Shown here: piece after piece, positions 54,774-63,734 of the stretch
Numbering within the stretch: position 1 is the first letter of the stretch
Layout: each line of letters begins with the position of its first letter
Source: Sphingobium sp. YR768
Lineage (GTDB): Bacteria; Pseudomonadota; Alphaproteobacteria; Sphingomonadales; Sphingomonadaceae
DNA length: 64,000 nucleotides
Assembly (NCBI RefSeq): GCF_900111125.1
Contig: NZ_FOGE01000024.1
Location: 1-64,000 of the forward strand
Direction: 5' to 3'
Notes under the pieces: model-generated
Databases searched by the model: none
What the model was told of the DNA's origin: nothing
Seen by the model: the letters and a program-made list of their open reading frames with translations, nothing else
Position numbers and translations under genes: made by a program

Positions 54774-55985
54774 ATGCCCAAGATTATTGATGCCAAGGTC
54801 ATCGTCACCTGCCCCGGCCGCAACTTCGTCACGCTCAAGATCATCACGGAAGACGGCGTTTACGGTCTGGGTGACGCGACCCTCAACGGCCGCGAACTGT
54901 CGGTCGCCAGCTATTTGCAGGACCATGTCATTCCCTGCCTGATCGGCCGGGATGCGCACCGGATCGAGGATATCTGGCAATATCTCTATAAGGGCGCCTA
55001 TTGGCGTCGTGGCCCGGTGACGATGTCCGCCATCGCCGCCGTCGACACCGCGCTGTGGGACATCAAGGGCAAGCTCGCTGGCCTTCCGGTCTATCAGCTG
55101 CTGGGCGGCGCCAGCCGTGAAAGCGTGATGGTCTATGGGCATGCCAACGGCACCACGATCGAGGATACGGTCAAGGTCGCGCTGGAATATCAGGCGCAGG
55201 GTTACAAGGCGATCCGCATCCAGTGCGGTGTGCCCGGCATGGCCAGCACCTATGGCGTGTCGAAGGACAAATATTTCTACGAACCCGCCGACGCCGACCT
55301 GCCGACCGAAAATGTGTGGAATACCAGCAAGTATCTTCGCATCGTTCCCGAACTTTTCAAGGCGGCGCGCGAAGCGCTGGGCTGGGACGTGCACCTGCTG
55401 CACGACATCCATCACCGTCTGACGCCGATCGAAGCCGGTCGCCTCGGTAAGGATCTGGAACAATATCGCCCCTTCTGGCTGGAAGATGCAACCCCGGCGG
55501 AAAATCAGGAAGCCTTCAAGCTGATCCGCCAGCACACCACGACGCCGCTGGCGGTGGGCGAGATTTTCAACTCGATCCATGATTGCCGCGAACTGATCGA
55601 AAATCAGCTGATCGATTATATCCGCGCCACCGTGGTCCATGCCGGTGGCATCAGCCACCTGCGCAAGATCGCCAATCTGGCCGACCTCTATCAGGTGCGC
55701 ACCGGCTGCCACGGCGCGACCGACCTGTCGCCGGTCTGCATGGCCGCCGCGCTGCATTTCGACCTGTCGATCCCGAATTTCGGGGTGCAGGAATATATGC
55801 GTCATACGCCGGAAACCGATGCTGTCTTCCCGCATGCCTACACGTTCGAAAATGGCGCAATGCATCCGGGTGAAGCGCCGGGTCTGGGCGTCGACATCGA
55901 CGAGGAACTGGCCGCCAAGTACGAATATAATCGTGCCTTCCTGCCGGTAAACCGGCTGGAAGACGGCACCATGTTCAACTGGTGA
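54774..55985 (+). CDS. manD: D-mannonate dehydratase, enolase superfamily (ManD)
   Basis: The product has 403 residues from an ATG with AGGA eight bases upstream. It dehydrates D-mannonate to 2-keto-3-deoxy-gluconate, the step after fructuronate reduction. The metal ligands are Asp211 (LLHDIHHRLTP), Glu237 (FWLEDATPAEN) and Glu263 (AVGEIFNS); His213 is also kept, as in the characterised Novosphingobium ManD. The N-terminal capping domain is normal (FVTLKIITEDGVYGLGDATL). It shows that this locus uses the enolase-type enzyme and not the unrelated UxuA type. It starts 14 bp after the GH3 gene. Confidence 0.93.
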   Translation: MPKIIDAKVIVTCPGRNFVTLKIITEDGVYGLGDATLNGRELSVASYLQDHVIPCLIGRDAHRIEDIWQYLYKGAYWRRGPVTMSAIAAVDTALWDIKGKLAGLPVYQLLGGASRESVMVYGHANGTTIEDTVKVALEYQAQGYKAIRIQCGVPGMASTYGVSKDKYFYEPADADLPTENVWNTSKYLRIVPELFKAAREALGWDVHLLHDIHHRLTPIEAGRLGKDLEQYRPFWLEDATPAENQEAFKLIRQHTTTPLAVGEIFNSIHDCRELIENQLIDYIRATVVHAGGISHLRKIANLADLYQVRTGCHGATDLSPVCMAAALHFDLSIPNFGVQEYMRHTPETDAVFPHAYTFENGAMHPGEAPGLGVDIDEELAAKYEYNRAFLPVNRLEDGTMFNW

Positions 55986-56004
55986 TGGCTATGTTGGAGC
56001 TAAC

Positions 56005-56131
56005 TCCCTCTCCCATAGGGAGAGGGAAGGGGCCCGCGGCCGCAGGCCGTGGGAAGGGTGAGGGCGGGGCGCAAGTCGCCCTCACCCTTCCGCCGCTTCG
56101 CGGCTCCCTCCCTCTCCCAGTGGGAGAGGGA
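56005..56131. repeat. Nested palindromic intergenic repeat, copy 2
   Basis: Same build as 37422-37548: TCCCTCTCCCATAGGGAGAG, then AGGGGCCCGC, a central GGGTGAGGGCG...CGCCCTCACCC, and TCCCTCTCCCAGTGGGAGAG. The right end (GGGAGAGGGAC) lies 2-3 bases from the exuT ATG and is its only visible ribosome site. Confidence 0.85.
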
Positions 56132-56133
56132 CA

Positions 56134-57450
56134 ATGACAGATGCCGTTTCCAAACTTCCTTTGGCAAAACCCTCCGGCCCGGCAAAACCCTCTGGCAAAG
56201 TCCGCTGGATCGTCTGCGCCCTGCTGTTCGCGGCGGTAGTGCTCAGCTATATCGACCGGCTCGTCCTGCCGACGCTCAAGCCCGACCTTCAGGCCCGCTA
56301 TGGCTGGAGCGAGAGCGGCTATGCCAGCCTCGCCATCTGGTTTCAGGCAGGTTACGGCATCGCCTATGTCGTCTTCGGGCGACTGATCGACCGGATCGGC
56401 GCGCGGGCGGGCTATGCGCTCGCGGTGACGCTGTGGACGATCGGCCATGTCGCGCACATCTTCTTCACCTCGACGGCGGGGATGTTGCTCGCCCGCATTC
56501 CGCTGGCCATCGGGGAGGCGGGGACATTCCCCGCCGCCATCGCCGCGACCAATGAATGGTTCCCCAAAAAGGAGCGGGCGCTCGCCATCGGCATCTTCAA
56601 CGCCGGATCCAATGTCGGCGCGATCCTCACGCCTTTGGTGGTGCCGATCATCGCGGTGACGCTGGGCTGGCGCTGGGCCTTCATCCTGACCGGTCTGCTG
56701 ACCGTCTTCTGGCTAGCCGCCTGGCTGACCTTCTACCGCCGCCCGCGCGAGAAGAAGGGGCTTTCCCGCGAAGAACTGGCCTGGATCGAAACCGATCCGG
56801 TGGAGCAGCATCGCCCGGTCAAATGGCTGACCCTGTTCGGCTATCGCCAGACATGGGCCTATATGGCGGGCCGCTTCATGATCGATCCGGTCTGGTGGAC
56901 CTTCCTCTTCTGGCTGCCTGACTTCTTCAACAAGCAATATAGCGTGAAGATGCTGGACTTCGGTCCGCCGCTGATCGCCGTCTATCTGCTGGCGGACGTC
57001 GGATCGGTGGCGGGCGGCTGGGCCTCTTCGCGTTTCATGGGCCGGGGCTGGAGCGTCAATCGCGCGCGCAAGACGGCGATGTTCCTCGCTGCGCTCTGCG
57101 CCGTGCCGATCGCCTTTGCCACCCATGCACCCAATATGTGGGTTGCCGTCGGCCTGATCGGTCTGGCCTGCGCCGGGCATCAGGGCTTTTCCGCCAATCT
57201 CTACGCCCTGCCGGGGGACGTCTTCCCGCGCCATATGGCCGGGTCGGTGGTCGGGCTGGGCGGTCTGGCCGGTGCGATCGGCGGCATGCTGATGGCGAAA
57301 TTTGCCGGGGTCATCCTGGAAACCGTCGGCAGCTATGGCCCGATCTTTGCCGTCGCATCCTGCGCCTATCTGGTCGCTCTTTGCACTATTCATATTATCA
57401 TAATACGTTATCAGGTCGTTGACACCGGTATCAGTGGAGTCGAATCTTGA
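56134..57450 (+). CDS. exuT: MFS hexuronate transporter (ExuT-like)
   Basis: The product has 438 residues with 12 membrane helices and belongs to the anion:cation symporter branch of MFS. Features: VVLSYIDRLVLPTLKPDLQA in helix 1, FGRLIDRIGARAGYALAV, GEAGTFPAAIAATNEWFPKK (signature loop), ERALAIGIFNAGSNVGAILT and HQGFSANLYALPGDVFPRHM. It is expected to import glucuronate or galacturonate with protons. The ribosome site comes from the end of the palindromic repeat. uxaC starts inside its stop (TTGA). Confidence 0.9.
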   Translation: MTDAVSKLPLAKPSGPAKPSGKVRWIVCALLFAAVVLSYIDRLVLPTLKPDLQARYGWSESGYASLAIWFQAGYGIAYVVFGRLIDRIGARAGYALAVTLWTIGHVAHIFFTSTAGMLLARIPLAIGEAGTFPAAIAATNEWFPKKERALAIGIFNAGSNVGAILTPLVVPIIAVTLGWRWAFILTGLLTVFWLAAWLTFYRRPREKKGLSREELAWIETDPVEQHRPVKWLTLFGYRQTWAYMAGRFMIDPVWWTFLFWLPDFFNKQYSVKMLDFGPPLIAVYLLADVGSVAGGWASSRFMGRGWSVNRARKTAMFLAALCAVPIAFATHAPNMWVAVGLIGLACAGHQGFSANLYALPGDVFPRHMAGSVVGLGGLAGAIGGMLMAKFAGVILETVGSYGPIFAVASCAYLVALCTIHIIIIRYQVVDTGISGVES

Positions 57451-58862
57451 CGAAGCCCTTGCATCTCCATCCCGATCGCCTTTTCCCGGCGGAACCGACG
57501 ACCCGCAGCCTCGCCCGCGCTCTGCATGCGTCGGTCAAGGATCTGCCGATCATCAGCCCGCACGGCCATACCGACCCGCGCTGGTTCGCCTATGACGAGC
57601 CGTTCGCCAATCCGACCGACCTGCTGATCGTCCCCGACCATTATGTCTTCCGCATGCTCTACAGCCAGGGCGTGAAGCTGGAGGATCTGGGCATCCCGAC
57701 CAGGGATGGCAGCCCGACCGCCAGCGACCCGCGCGCCATCTGGCGCCTGCTGGCCGAACGCTATCATCTGTTCCGTGGCACCCCGTCGCGCATGTGGCTG
57801 GACTGGGTGTTTGCCGACGTGTTCGGGCTTGAAGTGCAGCTGGGGGCGGCGACCGCCGACCTTTATTATGACAGGATCGACGCCGCGCTGAAGACCCCGG
57901 CTTTCCGCCCGCGCGCCCTGTTCGAACAGTTCAATATCGAAGTGATCGCCACGACCGAAGGGCCGCTCGATCCGCTCGACCATCATCGCGCGATCCGGGA
58001 ATCCGGCTGGAACGGCCGCGTCGTCACCGCCTATCGCCCCGATCCGGTGATCGATCCCGAACATGACGGCTTCCTTCGCAATATCGAGCGGTTCGGCGCG
58101 ATCACGGGCGAAGACGTATCGACCTGGGCCGGCTATCTGCGGGCGCACCAGAATCGCCGCGCCTGGTTCCGCGAAGCAGGCGCCACCTCGACCGATCATG
58201 GCCATCCCAGCGCCGCCACCGCCAACCTGTCCCGCGCCGAAGCCGAAGCGCTCTATGCCAAGGTGCTGGCCGGTCCCGTCACGCCCGCCGAAGCGGAACT
58301 GTTCCGTGGCCAGATGCTGACCGAAATGGCGCGCATGAGCATCGAGGATGGCATGGTGCTGCAAATCCATCCGGGCGTGTGGCGCAACCATAATGCCGGG
58401 GTGATGGCTCGCTTCGGTCGCGACAAGGGCGCCGATATTCCGATGGCGACCAGCTATGTCGATGCGTTGAAGCCGCTGCTCGACGCCTTCGGCACCGATC
58501 CGCGCCTGTCGGTGATCCTCTTCACCCTGGACGAAACCAGCTATTCGCGCGAACTCGCGCCGCTGGCCGGCCATTATCCGGTGCTGCGCCTTGGCCCGCC
58601 CTGGTGGTTCAACGACAGCCCTGAAGGCATGCGCCGCTTCCGCGAGCAGGTGACGGAGACGGCCGGCTTCTACAATACGGTCGGCTTCAACGACGATACC
58701 CGCGCCTTCCTGTCTATCCCCGCGCGTCATGACGTCGCCCGGCGGATGGATTGCGGCTGGCTCGCGCAACTGGTCGTGGAGCACCGGATCGAAGAGGATG
58801 AGGCGTTCGAACTGGCGCACGCGCTGGCCTATGACCTCGCCAAGCAGGCCTATAAGCTGTGA
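57447..58862 (+). CDS. uxaC: Glucuronate (uronate) isomerase
   Basis: The product has 471 residues with a TTG start overlapping the exuT stop. It converts D-glucuronate to D-fructuronate. The metal-dependent hydrolase-like fold shows the His motif LPIISPHGHTDPRWFAYDEP, then VFRMLYSQGVKLEDLGIP, EVIATTEGPLDPLDHHRAI, MVLQIHPGVWRNHN and LRLGPPWWFNDSPEGMRRFR. Length matches the UxaC family. The next gene starts in a GTGA overlap, so exuT, uxaC and the reductase are tightly coupled. Confidence 0.95.
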   Translation: MTKPLHLHPDRLFPAEPTTRSLARALHASVKDLPIISPHGHTDPRWFAYDEPFANPTDLLIVPDHYVFRMLYSQGVKLEDLGIPTRDGSPTASDPRAIWRLLAERYHLFRGTPSRMWLDWVFADVFGLEVQLGAATADLYYDRIDAALKTPAFRPRALFEQFNIEVIATTEGPLDPLDHHRAIRESGWNGRVVTAYRPDPVIDPEHDGFLRNIERFGAITGEDVSTWAGYLRAHQNRRAWFREAGATSTDHGHPSAATANLSRAEAEALYAKVLAGPVTPAEAELFRGQMLTEMARMSIEDGMVLQIHPGVWRNHNAGVMARFGRDKGADIPMATSYVDALKPLLDAFGTDPRLSVILFTLDETSYSRELAPLAGHYPVLRLGPPWWFNDSPEGMRRFREQVTETAGFYNTVGFNDDTRAFLSIPARHDVARRMDCGWLAQLVVEHRIEEDEAFELAHALAYDLAKQAYKL

Positions 58863-60325
58863 CCCGGCTATCCTCGCAAACGCTGGCACATTTGCCCGCC
58901 GATGTGATCCGTCCTGCCTATGATCGCGCTGCCGTGACATGCGGCGTCGTCCATCTGGGCATCGGCGCCTTCCATCGCGCGCATCAGGCGGTGGTGTTCG
59001 ACGATGCGCTGAACGCGGGCGACCTGCGCTGGGGCATCATCGCCGCCTCGCTGCGATCGCCGTCGGTGCGCGATCAGATGGCGCCGCAGGATGGCCTCTA
59101 CACCATGCTGGTCCGCGACGGCGCGGCCGAGCAGGCGCGGTTGATCGGCGCGGTGCAACAGGTGATCGTCGCACCGGAAGAGCCACAGGCATTGCTTGCC
59201 GCCCTGGCATCGCCCGACACGCATATCGTCACCCTGACCGTCACCGAGAAGGGCTATAAGCTCGACCCGGCGACCGGCGCGCTGATCGAAAGCGACCCGC
59301 AACTCGCCGCCGATCTCGCCTCGCTGGAGAGGCCGCAGACCGCGCCCGGCTATCTCGTCGCCGCGCTGGCGCTGCGCAAGGCGGCTGGCCTGCCGCCCTT
59401 CACCGCGATCAGTTGCGACAATCTGCCGCACAACGGCACCCGGCTGCGCGCCGCCGTGATCGCGCTGGCCCGTCGCCATGACCCGGCGCTGGCGGACTGG
59501 ATTGCGGAGGAGGGGGCTTTCCCCGAAACTATGGTCGATCGCATCGTGCCCGCGACTACGGCCGAAGACATCGAAACGTTCACCGGTCGCATCGGGGTCG
59601 AGGATCAGGCCATGGTCAAGACCGAGCCTTTCCTACAATGGGTGATAGATGATCGCTTCTGCGGCCCGCGTCCGGATTTCGGCGCAGGCGTGCAGGTCAC
59701 GGCCGCCGTCGCTCCGTGGGAGGAGGCGAAGCTGCGCCTGCTCAACGGCGCGCATAGCGGCATCGCCTATCTGGGCGGCCTCGCGGGCATTGATCATGTC
59801 CATGAAGTGCTGGCCCTGCCCGAAGCCCGCCATTTCGTCGAAAGCCTGTGGGACGAGGCCGAAACGACCCTGTCGCCCCCGGCCGAACTGGATGTCGCCG
59901 CCTATCGCCGCGACCTGATGGCGCGTTTCGACAACCCGACCCTGAAGCATCGCACCCGCCAGATCGCGATGGACGGATCGCAGAAGCTGCCCCAGCGCCT
60001 GCTCGCCACCATCGCGGCCCGGCTGGCGGCGGGGCAGGGGATCGATGCCCTTGCGCTGGCGGTCGCCGCCTGGGTCCGCTGGCAGGCGGGGCAGGATGAT
60101 CTGGGGCAGCCGCATCAGGTGGACGATCCGCTCGCCGGGCCGATCGCAGATGCCCTTGCGCAGGCGCGTGAGACCGAATCCCGCATCGCCGCCATTCTGG
60201 CTTTCGACGCGGTCGTGCCGCCGGAACTGGCACGCGACCCGCTGCTGGCGGATGCGTTGACGCGCTGGCTGACGGTGCTGGAAACGCAGGGGGCAAGGGG
60301 CGCATTGGCGGCTTTCCGCCAATGA
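58859..60325 (+). CDS. uxuB: Mannitol-dehydrogenase family, probable fructuronate reductase
   Basis: The product has 488 residues with a GTG start overlapping the uxaC stop. It should reduce D-fructuronate to D-mannonate using NADH, feeding ManD. Family motifs: VVHLGIGAFHRAHQAVVFDD (nucleotide loop), TVTEKGYKLD, SCDNLPHNGTRLRAAVIALA, ETMVDRIVPATT, LLNGAHSGIAYLGGLAGIDH and DNPTLKHRTRQIAMDGSQKL (catalytic Lys and His). Mannitol dehydrogenase has the same fold, but the flanking uronate genes favour the uronate reductase. A weak hairpin at 60362-60388 may end this transcript. Confidence 0.92.
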   Translation: MTRLSSQTLAHLPADVIRPAYDRAAVTCGVVHLGIGAFHRAHQAVVFDDALNAGDLRWGIIAASLRSPSVRDQMAPQDGLYTMLVRDGAAEQARLIGAVQQVIVAPEEPQALLAALASPDTHIVTLTVTEKGYKLDPATGALIESDPQLAADLASLERPQTAPGYLVAALALRKAAGLPPFTAISCDNLPHNGTRLRAAVIALARRHDPALADWIAEEGAFPETMVDRIVPATTAEDIETFTGRIGVEDQAMVKTEPFLQWVIDDRFCGPRPDFGAGVQVTAAVAPWEEAKLRLLNGAHSGIAYLGGLAGIDHVHEVLALPEARHFVESLWDEAETTLSPPAELDVAAYRRDLMARFDNPTLKHRTRQIAMDGSQKLPQRLLATIAARLAAGQGIDALALAVAAWVRWQAGQDDLGQPHQVDDPLAGPIADALAQARETESRIAAILAFDAVVPPELARDPLLADALTRWLTVLETQGARGALAAFRQ

Positions 60326-60370
60326 CAACGTAGACACCTATATCGTTACCATTTCCAATGCCGCCGCATC

Positions 60371-60420
60371 TTGACAATCAGGATGCGGCGTTTATTGAAG
60401 CATAAGTGATAGCGCTACCA
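60371..60420 (+). promoter_or_regulatory. TonB-receptor promoter with LacI-type operator
   Basis: TTGACA at 60371-60376 is a good -35 box, and the operator TGATAGCGCTACCA lies at 60407-60420, 51 bp before the receptor ATG. The operator word is identical to the one at xylX. The -10 box is not clear. Confidence 0.7.
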
Positions 60421-60471
60421 GTTTGGCCCACCGGAGAGTCGGGGGCAGCGCTCAGGGAGAGGAACAGACCA

Positions 60472-63354
60472 ATGTCTTCACGCACGCACCATTTCCGTAT
60501 CGCGTTGCTCGCCGCATCGGCGATCGGCTCGCTGGGCCTGTCGCAGAACGCTTTTGCACAGGATACTGCGCCGCAGGCGGACGCCGCAACCGTTGCGCCG
60601 CAGGACAGCGACGTCGCGGACATTGTCGTCACCGGCATTCGCGGATCGTTGCAGAGCGCTACCAATGCGAAGAAGAATGCTGTCGCTTTCGGTGACTCCA
60701 TCTTCGCCGAAGACATTGGCAAGCTGCCCGCCACCAACCTCGCCGAAACGCTGAACCGCATGCCGGGCGTCCGCCTGAAGCGCGATAATAATGGCGAAGG
60801 CACGCAGGTGTCGATCCGTGGCCTTGGCCCCAGCTTCTCCAAGGTGCTGCTGAACGGCGCGCAGATTCAGGTGGCGTCGGATGGCGGCACCAATGGCGGC
60901 AGCGCCAACCGCGAAGTCGATCTCGACTTCTTCCCGTCCGAACTCTTCACTCGCCTCGATCTGGCCAAGAGCCCGACGGCGTCGACGCTGGAAGGCGGCA
61001 TCGCCGGTACCGTCAACCTGCGCAATGCACGCCCCTTCGACAAGCCGGGCACGCATGTCACGGTCGTGGCGCAGGGCCAATATACCAGCCCCAATGACAA
61101 GGTCTCCCCACGCGGCGCGATCGTCGCCAGCCACACTACCGACACGTTCGGTATCCTGGTCGGTGTCGCCGGCGTGAAGACCAAGACCCGCATCAAGGGC
61201 TTTGAGACGGTGGGCTGGGCCGATGGTAGCCTGGGCGCCGGCGATCCGGGTAATAACAACTTCTCCTGGGCCTCGGTCGTGCCGCGCAATGCCGGCCATG
61301 GCCTGACGGCGGGCGATCCGGTCGATGTCGTCGCCACATCCGGTCTGACCCGTTCGGAACTCAGCACCGCCTTGCTGCCGCGTCTCGGCCGTGAAAGCCT
61401 GACCGAAGGCACGCGGTCGCGCATTTCGGCGCTGGCCTCGCTCGAATGGCGGCCCAGCGACGAACTGCATTTCGCGCTTGACGGTCTGTGGGCCAAGTCG
61501 GAACGCGATTATAGCAAGGTCAACATGAACTGGCAGGTGCGCAACAGCGGGCCGGGCAGCAGCGCGCAGGCGACCGGCGGCATGATCCCCATCGACCTGA
61601 CCGTCGATGACAATGGCGTCGTCACCAGCGGCACCTTTGCCAACTCCTCCTATTTCCTGGAGGCGAGCCTGTTCAAGCAGACGACGAAGTTCTGGAACGT
61701 CAACCCCAGCGTCACCTGGGAACCGACCGACAATCTGAAGGTTGAACTCAACGGCAATTATTCCAAGAGCCGCTTCTTCCGCGAACAGCCGACCTGGGCG
61801 TTCCAGACCACGCCGCAGTCGGGCGTCGACGTCTATTATGACAATACGGGCAAGGGCGATTATCCGTCGATAACCACCAACATTGACCTCAACGATCCCA
61901 ATAATGGCAGCTGGCAATGGTATCGCCAGAATGTGCAGCTGGTTCGTCGCAGCACCACGACCAAGGGCGCGCATCTGGACGTGACCTATGGCGACGAAAT
62001 GCTGAACGTGAAGGTCGGCGCGGCCTATGACCAGGCGATCCGGTCGATCCGCGCTTTTGACAACAGCGCCAATTATCAGCTGTCGGTCTGCGGGTCGGGC
62101 TGCACCGGCGCAACCGGTTCCATCACCACCGGCCAGATCGCGCAATATCTCAAGAGCAGCTCGGTTGCCGGTTTCGTTGTCCCCGATTTCAATGCCATCA
62201 AGCAGGCAACCAACTATGCCAGCTACCGCGACAATGCGCCTGAAGCGATCGGCGCGGTGACCGGCGGCGCGACCGGCGACATGAACGAGAAGATTTTTGG
62301 CACCTATTTCGAAGTCAACGGCGTGACCCAGATTGCCGGCAAGGACCTGCATGTGAATGCCGGTATGCGCTATGCTCATACTAACCAGTTTGTTGTTGCG
62401 CCCAGCCAGCTGCCGGACAAAAGCGTAGTCAACTATGCGGCACGATCAAAATATGAGAATTTCCTGCCGTCGATCAACCTGACCTACGACGTCACGGACA
62501 ATATCAAGCTGCGTGCATCGGCTTCGCGGACGATGACGCGCCCGGATGCTGGCCAAATCCTGCCCGGAATCACCTTCTCCGATCCCTCGGCGCTGGTAGC
62601 TAGCGCGGGCAACCCGGACCTCAAGCCCTACACGTCGGACAATTATGATATTGGGGGCGAAATCTATACCGGCGGCATCGGTTATGTCGGCGTCTCGTTG
62701 TTCATGAAGAATGTCCAAGGCTTCACCACTACACAGGGGCGCCAGGTAACTTTCGCCTCGCTCGACATTCCTTTCGATACCCTCTCGGCGCCCCAGAAGG
62801 CGGCTATGCAGGATCGGGCGGAGGATCAGCCCGGTCGTCCGGGCATCCCGATCCCCGACCAGATCATCACCCTCAACCGTCCGGTCAACATCTCCGATCT
62901 GAAGATCAAGGGCATCGAAGGCACCTGGGTCCAGCCGCTCGACTTCCTGGTGAAGGGGCTGGGCTTCTCGGCCAACGGCACGCTGCTCGACCAGTCTTCC
63001 TCTTCGGGTCTGGTGGCCGAAGGCGTCTCCAAATATAGCTATAATCTTCAGGGCTTCTACGAAAATGGCCCTGTGTCGATCAGCCTGAACTATGTCTGGA
63101 ACAGCAAGTCGATCGCGCTCAACGGTCCGCAGAATGGCATCACCGGTGCCGATCTGAAGGCGGATGCCCGTGGTCAGCTCGACATGTCGGCCGGCTATCA
63201 GTTGCCCTTCTTCAACAAGGCGCTGCGCCTGACCGCGGACGTGCTCAACATCACCAACGAGCCGATCCGCACCACATTCGAATATGATAATGCGGCCTAT
63301 TCGGTCTATTATCCGGGGGTGACGGTCCTCGCCGGCATCCGGGCCAACTTCTGA
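60472..63354 (+). CDS. TonB-dependent receptor, probable xylo-oligosaccharide importer
   Basis: The product has 960 residues from an ATG behind AGGGAGAGGAAC. A signal peptide (RIALLAASAIGSLGLSQNAF, cut near AQD) precedes the TonB box DIVVTGIRGSLQSA. The plug domain follows (KLPATNLAETLNRMPGVRLK, RGLGPSFSKVLLNGAQ, SPTASTLEGGIAGTVNLR), then the 22-strand barrel ending YYPGVTVLAGIRANF with the terminal Phe. It resembles the large carbohydrate TonB receptors (often annotated 'TonB-dependent receptor, Xanthomonas/Caulobacter type'). The upstream operator ties it to the xylan regulon, so xylo-oligosaccharides are the probable cargo. Confidence 0.93.
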   Translation: MSSRTHHFRIALLAASAIGSLGLSQNAFAQDTAPQADAATVAPQDSDVADIVVTGIRGSLQSATNAKKNAVAFGDSIFAEDIGKLPATNLAETLNRMPGVRLKRDNNGEGTQVSIRGLGPSFSKVLLNGAQIQVASDGGTNGGSANREVDLDFFPSELFTRLDLAKSPTASTLEGGIAGTVNLRNARPFDKPGTHVTVVAQGQYTSPNDKVSPRGAIVASHTTDTFGILVGVAGVKTKTRIKGFETVGWADGSLGAGDPGNNNFSWASVVPRNAGHGLTAGDPVDVVATSGLTRSELSTALLPRLGRESLTEGTRSRISALASLEWRPSDELHFALDGLWAKSERDYSKVNMNWQVRNSGPGSSAQATGGMIPIDLTVDDNGVVTSGTFANSSYFLEASLFKQTTKFWNVNPSVTWEPTDNLKVELNGNYSKSRFFREQPTWAFQTTPQSGVDVYYDNTGKGDYPSITTNIDLNDPNNGSWQWYRQNVQLVRRSTTTKGAHLDVTYGDEMLNVKVGAAYDQAIRSIRAFDNSANYQLSVCGSGCTGATGSITTGQIAQYLKSSSVAGFVVPDFNAIKQATNYASYRDNAPEAIGAVTGGATGDMNEKIFGTYFEVNGVTQIAGKDLHVNAGMRYAHTNQFVVAPSQLPDKSVVNYAARSKYENFLPSINLTYDVTDNIKLRASASRTMTRPDAGQILPGITFSDPSALVASAGNPDLKPYTSDNYDIGGEIYTGGIGYVGVSLFMKNVQGFTTTQGRQVTFASLDIPFDTLSAPQKAAMQDRAEDQPGRPGIPIPDQIITLNRPVNISDLKIKGIEGTWVQPLDFLVKGLGFSANGTLLDQSSSSGLVAEGVSKYSYNLQGFYENGPVSISLNYVWNSKSIALNGPQNGITGADLKADARGQLDMSAGYQLPFFNKALRLTADVLNITNEPIRTTFEYDNAAYSVYYPGVTVLAGIRANF

Positions 63355-63374
63355 TCCTACCCAACGACCAACTG

Positions 63375-63403
63375 AAGGGCCGGCCGCAACGCCGGCCCTT
63401 TTC
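63375..63403 (+). terminator. Intrinsic terminator after the TonB receptor
   Basis: AAGGGCCGGC and GCCGGCCCTT form a 10-bp stem around CGCAAC, followed by TTC. It lies 20 bp past the receptor stop. Confidence 0.8.
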
Positions 63404-63734
63404 GCAGGGAGGGGAAGCGAGGCAAGGCTGCCATGATCCCGCCCTACAAAATCCTTCCCATGTTGGATTTTATCTGGTCAATCCTGTGCCATGACACAGC
63501 AGCATTCGGCCCAGTCCCATCCCTTCGCACATCCGTATGCCGCCGACGGTGGCATAGCCCGACTCCCTCACATGTCGCGTTACCGTCGCCTTTGTGGCGC
63601 TTCACTGTGGCGCCAGAAGCGCGTGACAGGCGCGTTGATGCCGCTTTTGTGGGCCATAATCAGTGGAAAACGCCCGGGAATGCGAAGCCAGTGACGGTGT
63701 GAACTTCGCTCCTGTGATCTTGTAAAGGCAGACA
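63404..63734. other. Intergenic between the TonB receptor and esterase, no gene recognised
   Basis: Short open frames cross this 330-bp stretch but show no family resemblance. The promoter of the esterase gene is presumably here; no copy of the 14-bp operator was found. AAAGG before the ATG at 63735 can act as ribosome site. Confidence 0.45.

Noticed and set aside
60362..60388. GCCGCATC/GATGCGGC hairpin as a strong terminator of the uronate operon.
   Set aside because: The stem is only 8 bp and is followed by GTTTATT without a proper T-run; it also overlaps the likely -35 box of the receptor promoter.
60478..62379. A 633-codon minus-strand frame inside the TonB receptor.
   Set aside because: Antisense shadow of a clear receptor gene, with no family resemblance.
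63433..63702. Short frames between the TonB receptor and the esterase.
   Set aside because: No ribosome site or plausible protein composition; they overlap each other in different frames.
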